Source of the DNA: Gloeocapsa sp. DLM2.Bin57
GTDB taxonomy: Bacteria; Cyanobacteriota; Cyanobacteriia; Cyanobacteriales; Gloeocapsaceae
DNA length: 59,888 bases
Direction of reading: 5' to 3'
Assembly: GCA_007693955.1 (NCBI GenBank)
Contig: RECR01000058.1
Coordinates: 1-59,888, forward strand
Shown: one piece after another, positions 35,789-43,776 of the stretch
How the letters are laid out: each line of letters begins with the position of its first letter
How positions within the stretch are numbered: position 1 is the stretch's first letter
Translations under genes and position numbers: made by a program
Notes under the pieces: model-generated
The model's input: only the letters and a program-made list of their open reading frames with translations
What the model was told of the DNA's origin: nothing
Database searches by the model: none

Positions 35789-36679
35789 TTATTGGTTGTG
35801 TTTATAGAGAGCTGCGATCGCTTCAGAGGGTGAAGGTTGTTTAACCAGAGACTCTCCAATTAAGACTGCTGTTGCTCCTGCTTGTTGAACCTTGTGAATA
35901 TCTGCATTATCGTACAATCCTGATTCACTCACGGTGATTATCCCTTTTTTCTTAATCTCTGTACTTCTTGCTGCTAGTAAATTAATAGTTGTATCGAGTT
36001 CAACGCTAAAGTCTTGGAGGTTGCGATTATTAATCCCGATTAAGTTTACACCATCTAGGGTTAAGACTCTATCTAATTCCTCTAGGGTGTGTACTTCTAT
36101 TAGTGCTGTCATTCCTAGAGTTTGGATAATTTTCAGGAAATATTGCAAGTCTTGGTTACTCAAAATAGCTGCTATTAGTAAAACCGCGTCAGCACCTTTA
36201 CATCTAGCGAGATAGATTTGATAAGGGTAGAGGATAAATTCTTTACAGAGTAGGGGTAGAGATACCTCTTGACGAATTTGAGCGAGGTATTCAAAGCTTC
36301 CCTGAAAGAATTGTTCATCTGTTAATACAGACAGACAGGTTGCATTACCTTGGGCGTATTCTTGAGCGATCGCCACTGGATCGAAATCAGGACGAATCAC
36401 CCCTTTACTAGGGGAAGCTTTTTTTACTTCCGCGATTAAAGCTGGTTTGAGGGTGCTATCTAATAAAGCTTGGCGAAAGTCTAATGGAGGTGGTAATGTT
36501 TGCAGTTGCTTCCTTAATTCTAGTAGAGGTAATTTGTCTCTTCTTTTGGTTACTTCTGCTTCTTTGTGCCAAACTATTTTTTCGAGTATATTTTTGGGTT
36601 CAGCTTCTGGTACGGCTATTTTGTAACTTAGGCTACTAATTGCTACGGTGGGACTAGGGTTAATACGTCTAATTTCCAT
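35789..36679 (-). CDS. trpC: indole-3-glycerol phosphate synthase
   Basis: TIM-barrel enzyme that closes the indole ring in tryptophan synthesis. From the ATG at 36679, about 296 residues. Visible: catalytic Lys in [48 protein letters not shown] and TVSESGLYD with VLIGESL phosphate-binding loop. A TTG at 36709 lies within the end of lpd and is less likely. The start is 4 bp after the lpd stop, so both are one transcript; lpd-trpC adjacency is familiar in cyanobacteria. Confidence 0.94.
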   Translation of the reverse strand: MEIRRINPSPTVAISSLSYKIAVPEAEPKNILEKIVWHKEAEVTKRRDKLPLLELRKQLQTLPPPLDFRQALLDSTLKPALIAEVKKASPSKGVIRPDFDPVAIAQEYAQGNATCLSVLTDEQFFQGSFEYLAQIRQEVSLPLLCKEFILYPYQIYLARCKGADAVLLIAAILSNQDLQYFLKIIQTLGMTALIEVHTLEELDRVLTLDGVNLIGINNRNLQDFSVELDTTINLLAARSTEIKKKGIITVSESGLYDNADIHKVQQAGATAVLIGESLVKQPSPSEAIAALYKHNQ

Positions 36680-36683
36680 GTAT

Positions 36684-38105
36684 TTAAGCGCGTTTATAGG
36701 CTTCGTCAAGAACTTCTGAAAGGGTAGGATGTGCGTGTACGTTAAAGGCTAATTTATGTACCGATTCTCTAGAGGCGATCGCGTTAGCTGCTTCTTGGAT
36801 TAAATCTGAAGCGTGGATACCGATGATATGAACTCCTAATAATTCCCCGTTATCTTCACGATAGATAATTTTAGCTAGTCCTTCTGTTTCTAATTCCGCT
36901 AAAGCTTTAGAATTACCTTTATAGTAACTTTTTACTGTAGCGACTTTAAATCCTTCTGTTGCTGCTAATTCTTGAGCTTGGGGTTCGCTTAAACCGACAT
37001 AGCTTATTTCTGGGTGAGTAAATGCAGCAGCCGGGATACTTCTATAGTCGATGGTTTTATCCCTTCGGCAGATATTTTCTACTGCGATAATTCCTTGGGC
37101 TGAAGCTGTGTGAGCTAACATCATTTTACCTGTAGCGTCACCAATTGACCAGAGATTAGGTACTATTTCTCCATCTTTCATTATCGCCATTTGGTCATTA
37201 ACTGCAATGAAGCCACGACGATCGGTTGCTAATCCTACTGTTTCTAAGCCTAGATTTTTAGTAGCGGGAATTCTTCCTGTCGCCACAAGACAAGCATCTA
37301 CTTCTAATACTTCTTTAACTTCTTTGGTTTTAGCGTCAGCGAGTTCGATTATTACTGGTGAACCTGGTTTGACGGTTTTAGCTAGAGTACCTGTATAAGT
37401 TTCTATTCCCCGTGGTTTAATTAATACTCTTTCGGCTATTTTAGCGATATCTGGGTCAAAGGTTGGCATCAGGTTATCTAGGGCTTCAATCATGGTAATC
37501 TCTGAACCCAAGGCTGTATAAATATCAGCAAATTCTAACCCGATATAACCACTACCAATAATAGCTATCCATTGAGGTAGAGTTTCTAGTCTTACCGCTT
37601 CATCACTGGTAAAGACGGTTTGATGATCGATTTCGATTCCAGGGGGTACAAAAGGTACTGAACCAGGACAGAGTATGATATCTTTAGCTGTGTAGATTTG
37701 TTCTCCTGCTGAGGTAATCACGCTAACTTTGTGAGGGGCTGCTAATTTCCCCCAACCTTGAATAATATCCACTTTGAGTCGTTTGAGACTGTTAGTCAAG
37801 TCTCCCCGAATTTTACTCACTAAGTTATTAGCGTGGGCTGCGATTGCTTCTTGATTAAAGGTTGCTCCCTGAGTAGATATACCTAAATTTTTTAGATGAG
37901 AGCGATCGTTTAACTCTCTAACTCTTCCTGAAGCTGCTAATAAGGCTTTTGAAGGGATACAACCTCTATTAACACAAGTTCCTCCCATGTCTTTAGCCTC
38001 AACAATAGCGGTGCGTAAACCACATTTTACCGCGTGTAGAGCAGCACCATGACCACCTACTCCCGCACCTATAATCATTAAATCGTAATCAAATTGTTCG
38101 CTCAT
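36684..38105 (-). CDS. lpdA: dihydrolipoyl dehydrogenase
   Basis: A 473-residue FAD flavoprotein disulfide reductase. Features: FAD loop [10 protein letters not shown] at about 13-22, the redox pair CVNRGC (about 44-49), NAD loop IGSGYIGLE, the second FAD motif [17 protein letters not shown], and the dimer-interface HAHPTLSE with the His-Glu pair. It regenerates lipoamide in pyruvate or glycine decarboxylase complexes. First gene of the lpdA-trpC-aminotransferase operon. The aminotransferase makes glycine, which the glycine cleavage complex (using Lpd) consumes, a plausible functional tie. Confidence 0.94.
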   Translation of the reverse strand: MSEQFDYDLMIIGAGVGGHGAALHAVKCGLRTAIVEAKDMGGTCVNRGCIPSKALLAASGRVRELNDRSHLKNLGISTQGATFNQEAIAAHANNLVSKIRGDLTNSLKRLKVDIIQGWGKLAAPHKVSVITSAGEQIYTAKDIILCPGSVPFVPPGIEIDHQTVFTSDEAVRLETLPQWIAIIGSGYIGLEFADIYTALGSEITMIEALDNLMPTFDPDIAKIAERVLIKPRGIETYTGTLAKTVKPGSPVIIELADAKTKEVKEVLEVDACLVATGRIPATKNLGLETVGLATDRRGFIAVNDQMAIMKDGEIVPNLWSIGDATGKMMLAHTASAQGIIAVENICRRDKTIDYRSIPAAAFTHPEISYVGLSEPQAQELAATEGFKVATVKSYYKGNSKALAELETEGLAKIIYREDNGELLGVHIIGIHASDLIQEAANAIASRESVHKLAFNVHAHPTLSEVLDEAYKRA

Positions 38106-38155
38106 CTACTCTGTTCTGCTTTTCTTTGTTCATCCTATTTTAACCAAAACATGGC

Positions 38156-38416
38156 GTGAAAACTGATACTATCTTTTACCGACTCTTTCAAAGTTTCCCT
38201 GAGTTTTTCTTTGAATTAATCAATTCTTCGGGTGAAATTTCTCAACTTTATTTTGTGGAGGTACAATTTCCATATGATGCTAATTTTTAGCGTCGTTTCC
38301 TTGGGGAAATCTTTCTCTATTTAACTCAAACATCTTTGTCTAGTAATTGGTCTGGATTAGTCATCTCTCCCCATACTCAGATAGAATCAGAATATCATGT
38401 CACTATAGATCATTAG
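38156..38416 (+). pseudogene. DUF2887/Rpn-like nuclease remnant
   Basis: One frame reads VKTDTIFYRLFQSFPEFFFE, LINSSGEISQLYFVEVQFPY, DANF, stop, RRFLGEIFLYLTQTSLSSNW, SGLVISPHTQIESEYHVTID, ending H and TAG. The opening and the YFVEVQF and EIFLYLTQ blocks are those of DUF2887 proteins, PD-(D/E)XK-type relatives of Rpn/YhgA-like transposase proteins frequent in cyanobacteria. Compared with that family, the middle is shortened by a deletion and an in-frame TAG follows DANF. It fills nearly all of the 324-bp gap between lpdA and ecfT. Confidence 0.75.
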
Positions 38417-38435
38417 ATAAAATGAATTAGTGACT

Positions 38436-39320
38436 ATGGATTTATTGCGATCGCTCGCTATTGGACTATATTTAGAAAAACCGAGAACTTGGTTACATCA
38501 ACTTGACCCTCGGGTTAAGCTATTCTGGTTAATGAGTTTTTTGTTATCCCCTCTTTTGGCTAATTATATTTGGCGACTCAGTTTAGTAGGTTGGTTATTG
38601 TTATTATTTCTTGTAGCTCAAATTCCACCTAGAGTATTTCGTCAACAGATGGGATGGTTGGTTATTTTAGCTATCTTAGTTTTTCTGATTACTACTATTG
38701 CTCCTGATGGTTTAGCGGTTAGTCATCAACCTAGATTACCTGCTGTTGATTGGGCTACTTTACCAGAAAAATCCTATAGTTATGTTATCTTTGAACAGGA
38801 TTTATGGGCAGATCATAAATTAACGGTTACTCGTCAATCTCTTAAATTGGCTATTCGCGCTAGTACTTTGATTTTTACCTTGATTTTTAGTACTAATCTC
38901 TATTTGTTGACTACCGCACCTGAAGAGATTACCGCAGGTTTAGAAGAGTTAATGACTCCTCTGGGTTATTTTAAGTTACCTATTACCGAAATTGTCTTGA
39001 CTTTGACTCTGTCTCTACGTTTTATACCTTTGGTGATGGAAGAAATACAGAATTTAGTGCGATCGCTGCGCACTAGGGGGATTAATTGGCAAAAATTGGG
39101 TATTCGTAATAGTATTAAAGTCTGGGTATTAGCTTTGGAAACCTTGTTAGAAAACCTGTTGAGACGCGCTGAACAAATCGCTGTAGCTATGGAGGTTAGA
39201 GGGTTTACTAGTCCTAATCAACATCGGGTACAATGGCACGATTTACGCTTAAAATGGGCTGATGGAGTGGCGATCGCCTGTTTAGGTTTGTTTTGGTGGT
39301 TACGTTTTCTCTGGGGGTAA
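38436..39320 (+). CDS. ecfT: ECF transporter transmembrane protein EcfT (CbiQ family)
   Basis: About 294 residues with five to six membrane helices and the family motif near HQLDPRVKLFWLMSFLLSPL (about 21-42), then the coupling-helix sequences LRSLRTRGINWQK and RRAEQIAVAMEVRGFT, which contain the Arg-Gly pairs that contact the ATPases. EcfT links the ATPase pair to a substrate-binding S-component. Neither EcfA nor an S-component is in this window, so the transporter is scattered. The ATG at 38436 is preferred over GTG 38430. The lipoate/biotin-ligase-like gene starts 2 bp after its stop. Confidence 0.85.
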   Translation: MDLLRSLAIGLYLEKPRTWLHQLDPRVKLFWLMSFLLSPLLANYIWRLSLVGWLLLLFLVAQIPPRVFRQQMGWLVILAILVFLITTIAPDGLAVSHQPRLPAVDWATLPEKSYSYVIFEQDLWADHKLTVTRQSLKLAIRASTLIFTLIFSTNLYLLTTAPEEITAGLEELMTPLGYFKLPITEIVLTLTLSLRFIPLVMEEIQNLVRSLRTRGINWQKLGIRNSIKVWVLALETLLENLLRRAEQIAVAMEVRGFTSPNQHRVQWHDLRLKWADGVAIACLGLFWWLRFLWG

Positions 39321-39322
39321 AG

Positions 39323-40027
39323 ATGCAGACAATTTGGCGTTATCTCCCTCCTATTACAACTGATGGTCGGCTCCAAATGGCGATCGATAGCTGGTTATTA
39401 GAGCAACATCGACTAGGTAAACAACCTCCCTGTATAAGATTTTACACTTGGTCACGCCCAACTATTTCCCTAGGTTATCACCAACATCGTTACCCACAAC
39501 ATTGGCAGCAATTAGAGGGTATAGATCTAGTCAGACGTCCTACTGGTGGTAGGGCTGTTTTACATGAGCAAGATTTAACCTATATGATTGTAATCTCAGG
39601 GCTATCAGGAAGAATCACAGATGTTTATCAATACCTATGTCAATTTCTGATTAAGGGATGGCGATCGCTGGGTTTAGAATTAAATTATGGTCATGGTGGC
39701 AAAGAATATCTTAACAATCCTAATTGTTTAGCTACGAGTACTCCTGCTGATTTAGTTACTTCTCAAGGACAAAAACTGATTGGGAGTGCTTTACTTAAAC
39801 AAGGTAATTACTATTTACAACATGGCTCAATACAACTAAGTCAAAATACTCAATTATTTACTCAAGTATTTGGTACTCCTCCCGAGGTTTACCCATCCCT
39901 TAATTATGATTTAGATACTATCATCAATGCTTTAGTAGAAGCAGTTAAGGATACTTTTGAGATTGAGTTAAAGAGTGAACCCTTATCAGCTAGAGAATGG
40001 CAAGAAATCAAGAATCTTCTTAAGTAA
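39323..40027 (+). CDS. lipoate-protein ligase A/octanoyltransferase-like protein
   Basis: About 234 residues of the biotin/lipoate A/B ligase fold: DGRLQMAIDSWLL (about 15-27), PTISLGYHQH, DLVRRPTGGRAVLHEQDLTY (the ligand-binding signature) and QKLIGSALLKQG with the catalytic-type Lys region. It would attach lipoyl or octanoyl groups to carrier proteins such as the E2 partners of Lpd, or act as a transferase. The exact substrate (lipoate or octanoate) cannot be decided. ATG 39323 follows the ecfT stop by 2 bp, with GGGGG upstream as RBS, so it is co-translated with ecfT. Confidence 0.83.
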   Translation: MQTIWRYLPPITTDGRLQMAIDSWLLEQHRLGKQPPCIRFYTWSRPTISLGYHQHRYPQHWQQLEGIDLVRRPTGGRAVLHEQDLTYMIVISGLSGRITDVYQYLCQFLIKGWRSLGLELNYGHGGKEYLNNPNCLATSTPADLVTSQGQKLIGSALLKQGNYYLQHGSIQLSQNTQLFTQVFGTPPEVYPSLNYDLDTIINALVEAVKDTFEIELKSEPLSAREWQEIKNLLK

Positions 40028-40043
40028 CATTGTAAATAATGTT
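40026..40043. promoter_or_regulatory. inverted repeat AACATT-n6-AATGTT
   Basis: A perfect 6-bp dyad with a 6-nt spacer begins at the stop codon of the lipoate-ligase-like gene and lies about 100 bp before the ArsR-type gene. It could be a weak transcription end or a regulator site; no function is shown. Confidence 0.35.
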
Positions 40044-40086
40044 GTAAGTTCATTTAGAATAGTATATATTAACCATTCAGACTAAA

Positions 40087-40101
40087 TTGTTATATTAACA
40101 A
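40087..40101. promoter_or_regulatory. palindrome TTGTTA-TAT-TAACAA, candidate ArsR operator
   Basis: A perfect inverted repeat of 6 bp around a 3-bp centre, 41 bp before the start of the ArsR-type repressor gene. Repressors of this family bind imperfect AT-rich dyads overlapping their own promoters, so autoregulation is plausible. Confidence 0.45.
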
Positions 40102-40142
40102 CAAGATATTCTGAGTAAATAACCCTAAAAGAAAGTTTCAGC

Positions 40143-40502
40143 ATGAACACATCTAGCAAGACCAACTCTCTACAACTATCCCCGATCGCTATTTCTCTAA
40201 TGGCGGACTTTTTTAAAGTTTTAGCTGAAGAAAGTCGTATTCAAATACTTTGTGCTCTCAAATCAGGACAAAAAAACGTTACAGAGATTATCGAAGCAAC
40301 AGGTTTAGGACAAGCCAATGTCTCCAAACACTTAAAGATTTTAAATCAAGCGGGGATAGTTAGTCGTGAACAACAAGGAATTAACGTATATTATAAGATT
40401 GCTAATCCGTTCTTATTTGAACTTTGTGACCTAGTTTGTAGTTCTATCGCTTGGCAAGTAGATCAACAGAATCAACAGCTAGCAGAATTACAAAAATTCT
40501 AG
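40143..40502 (+). CDS. ArsR-family transcriptional regulator
   Basis: A 119-residue winged-helix protein: MADFFKVLAEESRIQILCAL (helices 1-2), EIIEATGLGQANVSKHLKIL (the HTH, about 60-79) and a wing VSREQQGINVYYKIANP. The HTH is clear, but the known alpha-3 metal motif ELCVCDL is absent; isolated cysteines C40, C101 and C106 (about) could act as a redox or metal switch. Signal and target are unknown. A dyad upstream suggests autoregulation. The 3' end overlaps the convergent phytol-kinase-like gene by 15 bp. Confidence 0.85.
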   Translation: MNTSSKTNSLQLSPIAISLMADFFKVLAEESRIQILCALKSGQKNVTEIIEATGLGQANVSKHLKILNQAGIVSREQQGINVYYKIANPFLFELCDLVCSSIAWQVDQQNQQLAELQKF

Positions 40503-41180
40503 CAGCCAAAAACCTAAAAAAGCACTCCCTAGGGGTACACTTAAATTATCGATACCCCATTGGGAAAAAGCTTCTAAAACAGTAGCTAGTAAAGCAACTC
40601 CTAGAGAGGTTAGCAAGATTGCTAAACTAAAACCTGTCAAAATACCTAAAATCAGATTAGTAATCAACCAACTAACCAAAAACATCGTTAAAGATCCTTC
40701 CCAACTTTTCGTTATTCCCCAAAGTTGATAACGATGAGAACCAAAATTCTGACCAATAATCGCGGCTAAACCATCCCCCCAAGTCATAATTAGGATACCA
40801 ATAGCTGCATACTCTGGGTGATTAATGGGCCAAAACCAAGCAATTAACACCCCTATACTGACAGCATAAAAAAAAGTCCCCAAACTTTGACGACCGACAC
40901 TATTGATACTAGGTAAAATGGGCAGAAAGTAAGATACAATAGAGACGGAGCCCGCAACTATAGCAGCGATAATGCCAAATTTTGCGGGAATTTCTAACCA
41001 CCAAGCCAATAAAATCACGTTACCCGCGCCAATATGGACAATTTTGCGGGTAATTTCTGGTTTTTTGTTACCCCAACGGCTCACTAATTCTGCTAAAACT
41101 ACAATAATCAGTAAATAACCTAAAATGAAAGGAAGAGAAACCCATAGAGGGATAATTTCTGGGGTTGGATAATTAAGCAC
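40488..41180 (-). CDS. phytol/dolichol kinase-like membrane protein
   Basis: About 230 residues with six to seven membrane helices, of the CDP-alcohol-type phosphatidate cytidylyltransferase/dolichol kinase family. The conserved RKIVHIGAGNVILLAWW, ILIMTWGDGLAAIIGQNFG and KSWEGSLTMFLVSWLI blocks match the VTE5/VTE6-type kinases that recycle phytol for tocopherol and chlorophyll metabolism in plants and cyanobacteria. Which alcohol or phosphate is used is not resolvable from sequence. It overlaps the ArsR-type gene end and is divergent from yidD, with only about 43 bp between starts. Confidence 0.8.
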   Translation of the reverse strand: MLNYPTPEIIPLWVSLPFILGYLLIIVVLAELVSRWGNKKPEITRKIVHIGAGNVILLAWWLEIPAKFGIIAAIVAGSVSIVSYFLPILPSINSVGRQSLGTFFYAVSIGVLIAWFWPINHPEYAAIGILIMTWGDGLAAIIGQNFGSHRYQLWGITKSWEGSLTMFLVSWLITNLILGILTGFSLAILLTSLGVALLATVLEAFSQWGIDNLSVPLGSAFLGFWLLEFL

Positions 41181-41223
41181 CTATCTAACAAAAAAATAAC
41201 TTTTGACTAATCAATATCATAAG

Positions 41224-41442
41224 ATGAAATATATACTTATTCTCTTAATTCAGTTTTATCGCAACTTTATCTCTCCTTTATTTCCTCCTAGTTGTCGTTT
41301 TCAACCCACTTGCTCTCAATATTGTTTAGAAGCAATTCAAGAGTTTGGAGCGCTGCGAGGTAGTTACTTAGGAATTAAACGGATACTGAAATGTCATCCC
41401 TTCCATCCTGGAGGATATGATCCAATTCCACGTAAAAAATAA
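41224..41442 (+). CDS. yidD: membrane protein insertion efficiency factor YidD
   Basis: A 72-residue protein from the ATG at 41224 with an amphipathic N-terminus ([20 protein letters not shown]) and the YidD signature [19 protein letters not shown] and [13 protein letters not shown]. It is an inner-membrane-associated helper of YidC for membrane protein insertion. In many bacteria it lies beside rnpA and yidC; here those are absent. A TTG at 41203 would extend it by seven residues but no RBS supports it. Confidence 0.93.
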   Translation: MKYILILLIQFYRNFISPLFPPSCRFQPTCSQYCLEAIQEFGALRGSYLGIKRILKCHPFHPGGYDPIPRKK

Positions 41443-41509
41443 GTGGTTCAATATACTTTACTACCTCGGGTAAAAATAATTCTAGGAATTCTGGGAAAAA
41501 GTTAATTTT

Positions 41510-42343
41510 TTATGCAGGAGAAATCGCCTCTGTGGTTGCTTCTGGTTTATCCTGATCTAAAGCATCAACAAATAATTGCATCTTATCCATGGTGACAGCA
41601 CCAAAAATAGTAGCAAAAGAAATGTCAGCAGCATCTCTACCAGTGCCTATTCGGATTAATCCTTCTAAGGGAGCTAAACGGGTAGCATCAAATAAATACC
41701 AACGTCCCCCTAAGTAAGCTTCAAAATAAGCGTGGAAATCCCGAGGAACTAAATCATAAGCATATCCGGCAGCAAAGCGCGCAGGAATATTTAAAGCGCG
41801 ACATAAAGCTGCTCCTAAATGAGCAAAATCACGACAAACTCCCGCTCTTTCCGTTACAGTGTTAAATGCTGAGGTTTGAGCATCTGTACTCCCAGAAATG
41901 TAGGTAACATGATCATAGATCCAATTGCAGATGGCGGTTACTTTAGAATAACCCGATTGTAAATCCCCAAATTCTGATTGAGCAAAACGAAAAAGACGAT
42001 CAGATTCACAATAACGAGAGGGATTAATATACTGCAAAATATTGATGGGTAAGTCTTTGGGGGGAACTTCGATGATCTCATTAGGGTCTATATCTAGATA
42101 ACTGACTTTTACTTGTGCTTGATATTTGAGTTTAAATTGTCCTGGGGGTACGTTAACCTTAAGATAACGATTATTAACCATTGGACTAACAAATTCTTCC
42201 GAAGGAAGCTGAGGAGTTAATTCTAAATTTTCTGTAATAATTTGATGATTTTCCGTCTTAGCTACAGCAACATTAAAGATAAAGGTACTTTCGCTTGTTA
42301 CTTGATAATCGAGTTCACAACCACAGTTAAATGTTCTGTTCAT
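41510..42343 (-). CDS. transglutaminase-like cysteine protease
   Basis: A 277-residue cytosolic protein with an N-terminal beta domain (about 1-110) and a transglutaminase-like papain-fold core: catalytic triad C170 (RAGVCRDFAH), H204 (DFHAYFEAY) and D219 (WYLFDATR). A short tail rich in Glu/Ala follows. Such proteins hydrolyse or crosslink protein or peptide amides; the substrate is unknown. It is 2 bp after the histone-deacetylase-like gene and clearly in one operon with it, so both may act on modified protein or polyamine substrates. Confidence 0.82.
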   Translation of the reverse strand: MNRTFNCGCELDYQVTSESTFIFNVAVAKTENHQIITENLELTPQLPSEEFVSPMVNNRYLKVNVPPGQFKLKYQAQVKVSYLDIDPNEIIEVPPKDLPINILQYINPSRYCESDRLFRFAQSEFGDLQSGYSKVTAICNWIYDHVTYISGSTDAQTSAFNTVTERAGVCRDFAHLGAALCRALNIPARFAAGYAYDLVPRDFHAYFEAYLGGRWYLFDATRLAPLEGLIRIGTGRDAADISFATIFGAVTMDKMQLFVDALDQDKPEATTEAISPA

Positions 42344-42345
42344 GG

Positions 42346-43278
42346 TTAGTATTTGAGAATTTTTTTAATTTTAGCCGTAAAAACCTCACTAGCTGCACGA
42401 TGTGAGAGAGAATGACGATAGACCAGAGCATCAAGATCAGCTGCATAACCTCCACCAATGACAGCCGCTACTGGATAACCCATAGCCGCACAGGTACTGA
42501 AGACGAGCATTTCACGACGATAAATACCGCGATCGCTCAAAGCTAGTTTACCCAAAGCGTCATTAACGTGAGTATCAACTCCTGCATCGTATAAAACTAG
42601 ATCAGGTTTAACCTCTGATAACAAATCAGGTAAAGATTTAGCGAGAATTTGTAGATAACCATCATCATCTAAACCGATAGGTAGGGGTATATCCCAATCG
42701 CTTTGTTGTTTTTGATTCGGGAAATTAGCTTCACAGTGCATCGAAAAAGTAAACACAGAAGGATTATCACGGAAAATAAAAGCTGTTCCATCCCCTTGAT
42801 GTACATCTAAATCTACGATCAGGACTTTTTTAACTAAACCCTGTTGTAGTAAAACTTGAGCAGCGATCGCCAGATCATTAAAAATACAAAAACCCGAACC
42901 ATAACTAGGAAAAGCGTGATGAGTTCCCCCTGCGCAATTACAACAGATACCTAATTTCAGAGCTAATTGAGCGGTTAAAACCGTTCCCGCGACAGCGATA
43001 CAGGTACGTTTAACCAGCATTTCGGTACAGGGTAACCCTATACGTCTGACTGCTTTAGCATCTAAAGTTCTCTGACAATAAGCTTGAACATAATCAGGGG
43101 TATGGACTAATTCTAACCATGTTTGGGGGGGTAACTCAGGAGTGTAGATAGAATCAGTACTAATAATCTGTTCAGTTAAGAGTAATTCATAGAGTTGTTT
43201 AAATTTAGCCATCGGGAAACGATGACCATCTGGTAAAGGAGCTACATAATCAGGATGATAAACTACAGGAAGAGCCAT
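42346..43278 (-). CDS. histone deacetylase-family (AcuC/Hdac-like) amidohydrolase
   Basis: The 310-residue zinc enzyme has the arginase/HDAC fold: GGTHHAFPSYGSGFCIFND (two catalytic His), VLIVDLDVHQGDG (Asp-His zinc ligands), DAGVDTHVNDALG (the second Asp) and VIGGGYAAD. All residues of the zinc site and charge relay are present, so it should deacetylate acetyl-lysine or acetylpolyamines. Bacterial substrates are often unclear. It starts with ATG 43278 and is immediately followed (2 bp) by the transglutaminase-like gene. Confidence 0.88.
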   Translation of the reverse strand: MALPVVYHPDYVAPLPDGHRFPMAKFKQLYELLLTEQIISTDSIYTPELPPQTWLELVHTPDYVQAYCQRTLDAKAVRRIGLPCTEMLVKRTCIAVAGTVLTAQLALKLGICCNCAGGTHHAFPSYGSGFCIFNDLAIAAQVLLQQGLVKKVLIVDLDVHQGDGTAFIFRDNPSVFTFSMHCEANFPNQKQQSDWDIPLPIGLDDDGYLQILAKSLPDLLSEVKPDLVLYDAGVDTHVNDALGKLALSDRGIYRREMLVFSTCAAMGYPVAAVIGGGYAADLDALVYRHSLSHRAASEVFTAKIKKILKY

Positions 43279-43323
43279 GTTAATCAGTTATGATATTAGT
43301 AAATAATTGTAAACTTTTATTAA

Positions 43324-43737
43324 ATGAGTAAGAACACAGAAAAACAATTTCCCGTCAGCAAAACTGACACCGAATGGAGTCAAGTACTAACACCTGAACA
43401 ATTCCGCGTTTTACGCAAACACGGTACAGAAAGAGCCTTTACTAGTCCTTTAGATAAGGAGTATTCCTCTGGAGTTTATGTCTGTGCTGCTTGTGGTCAA
43501 CCCTTATTTACATCAGAAACTAAATATAATAGTGGTACAGGTTGGCCCAGTTTTTGGCAACCCATAGAGGGAGCGATTGAAACTTCTGTCGATCGCTCTT
43601 TATTTATGACTCGTACCGAGGTACATTGTAGTAATTGTGGTGGTCATTTAGGTCACGTCTTTTCTGATGGACCAAAACCGACGGGACAACGCTATTGTAT
43701 GAATGGTGTATCCTTGAATTTTAAACCCGAAGAATAA
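43324..43737 (+). CDS. msrB: peptide-methionine (R)-S-oxide reductase
   Basis: MsrB reduces the R-diastereomer of methionine sulfoxide in proteins. The 137 residues have the zinc site C54/C57 (CAAC) and C102/C105 (CSNC), the GTGWPSFWQP segment and the catalytic C125 in RYCMNGVSLNF. The start, KQFPVSKTDTEWSQVLTPEQ, is typical. Cytosolic, and thioredoxin-dependent by family. Monocistronic or with hypF downstream (39 bp). A short C-rich hairpin (GGGG...CCCC at about 43751-43768) lies between them without a clear U-tract. Confidence 0.93.
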   Translation: MSKNTEKQFPVSKTDTEWSQVLTPEQFRVLRKHGTERAFTSPLDKEYSSGVYVCAACGQPLFTSETKYNSGTGWPSFWQPIEGAIETSVDRSLFMTRTEVHCSNCGGHLGHVFSDGPKPTGQRYCMNGVSLNFKPEE

Positions 43738-43776
43738 TCTAGTTTTTTTGGGGGGTAATTTCACCCCTCATCAACC

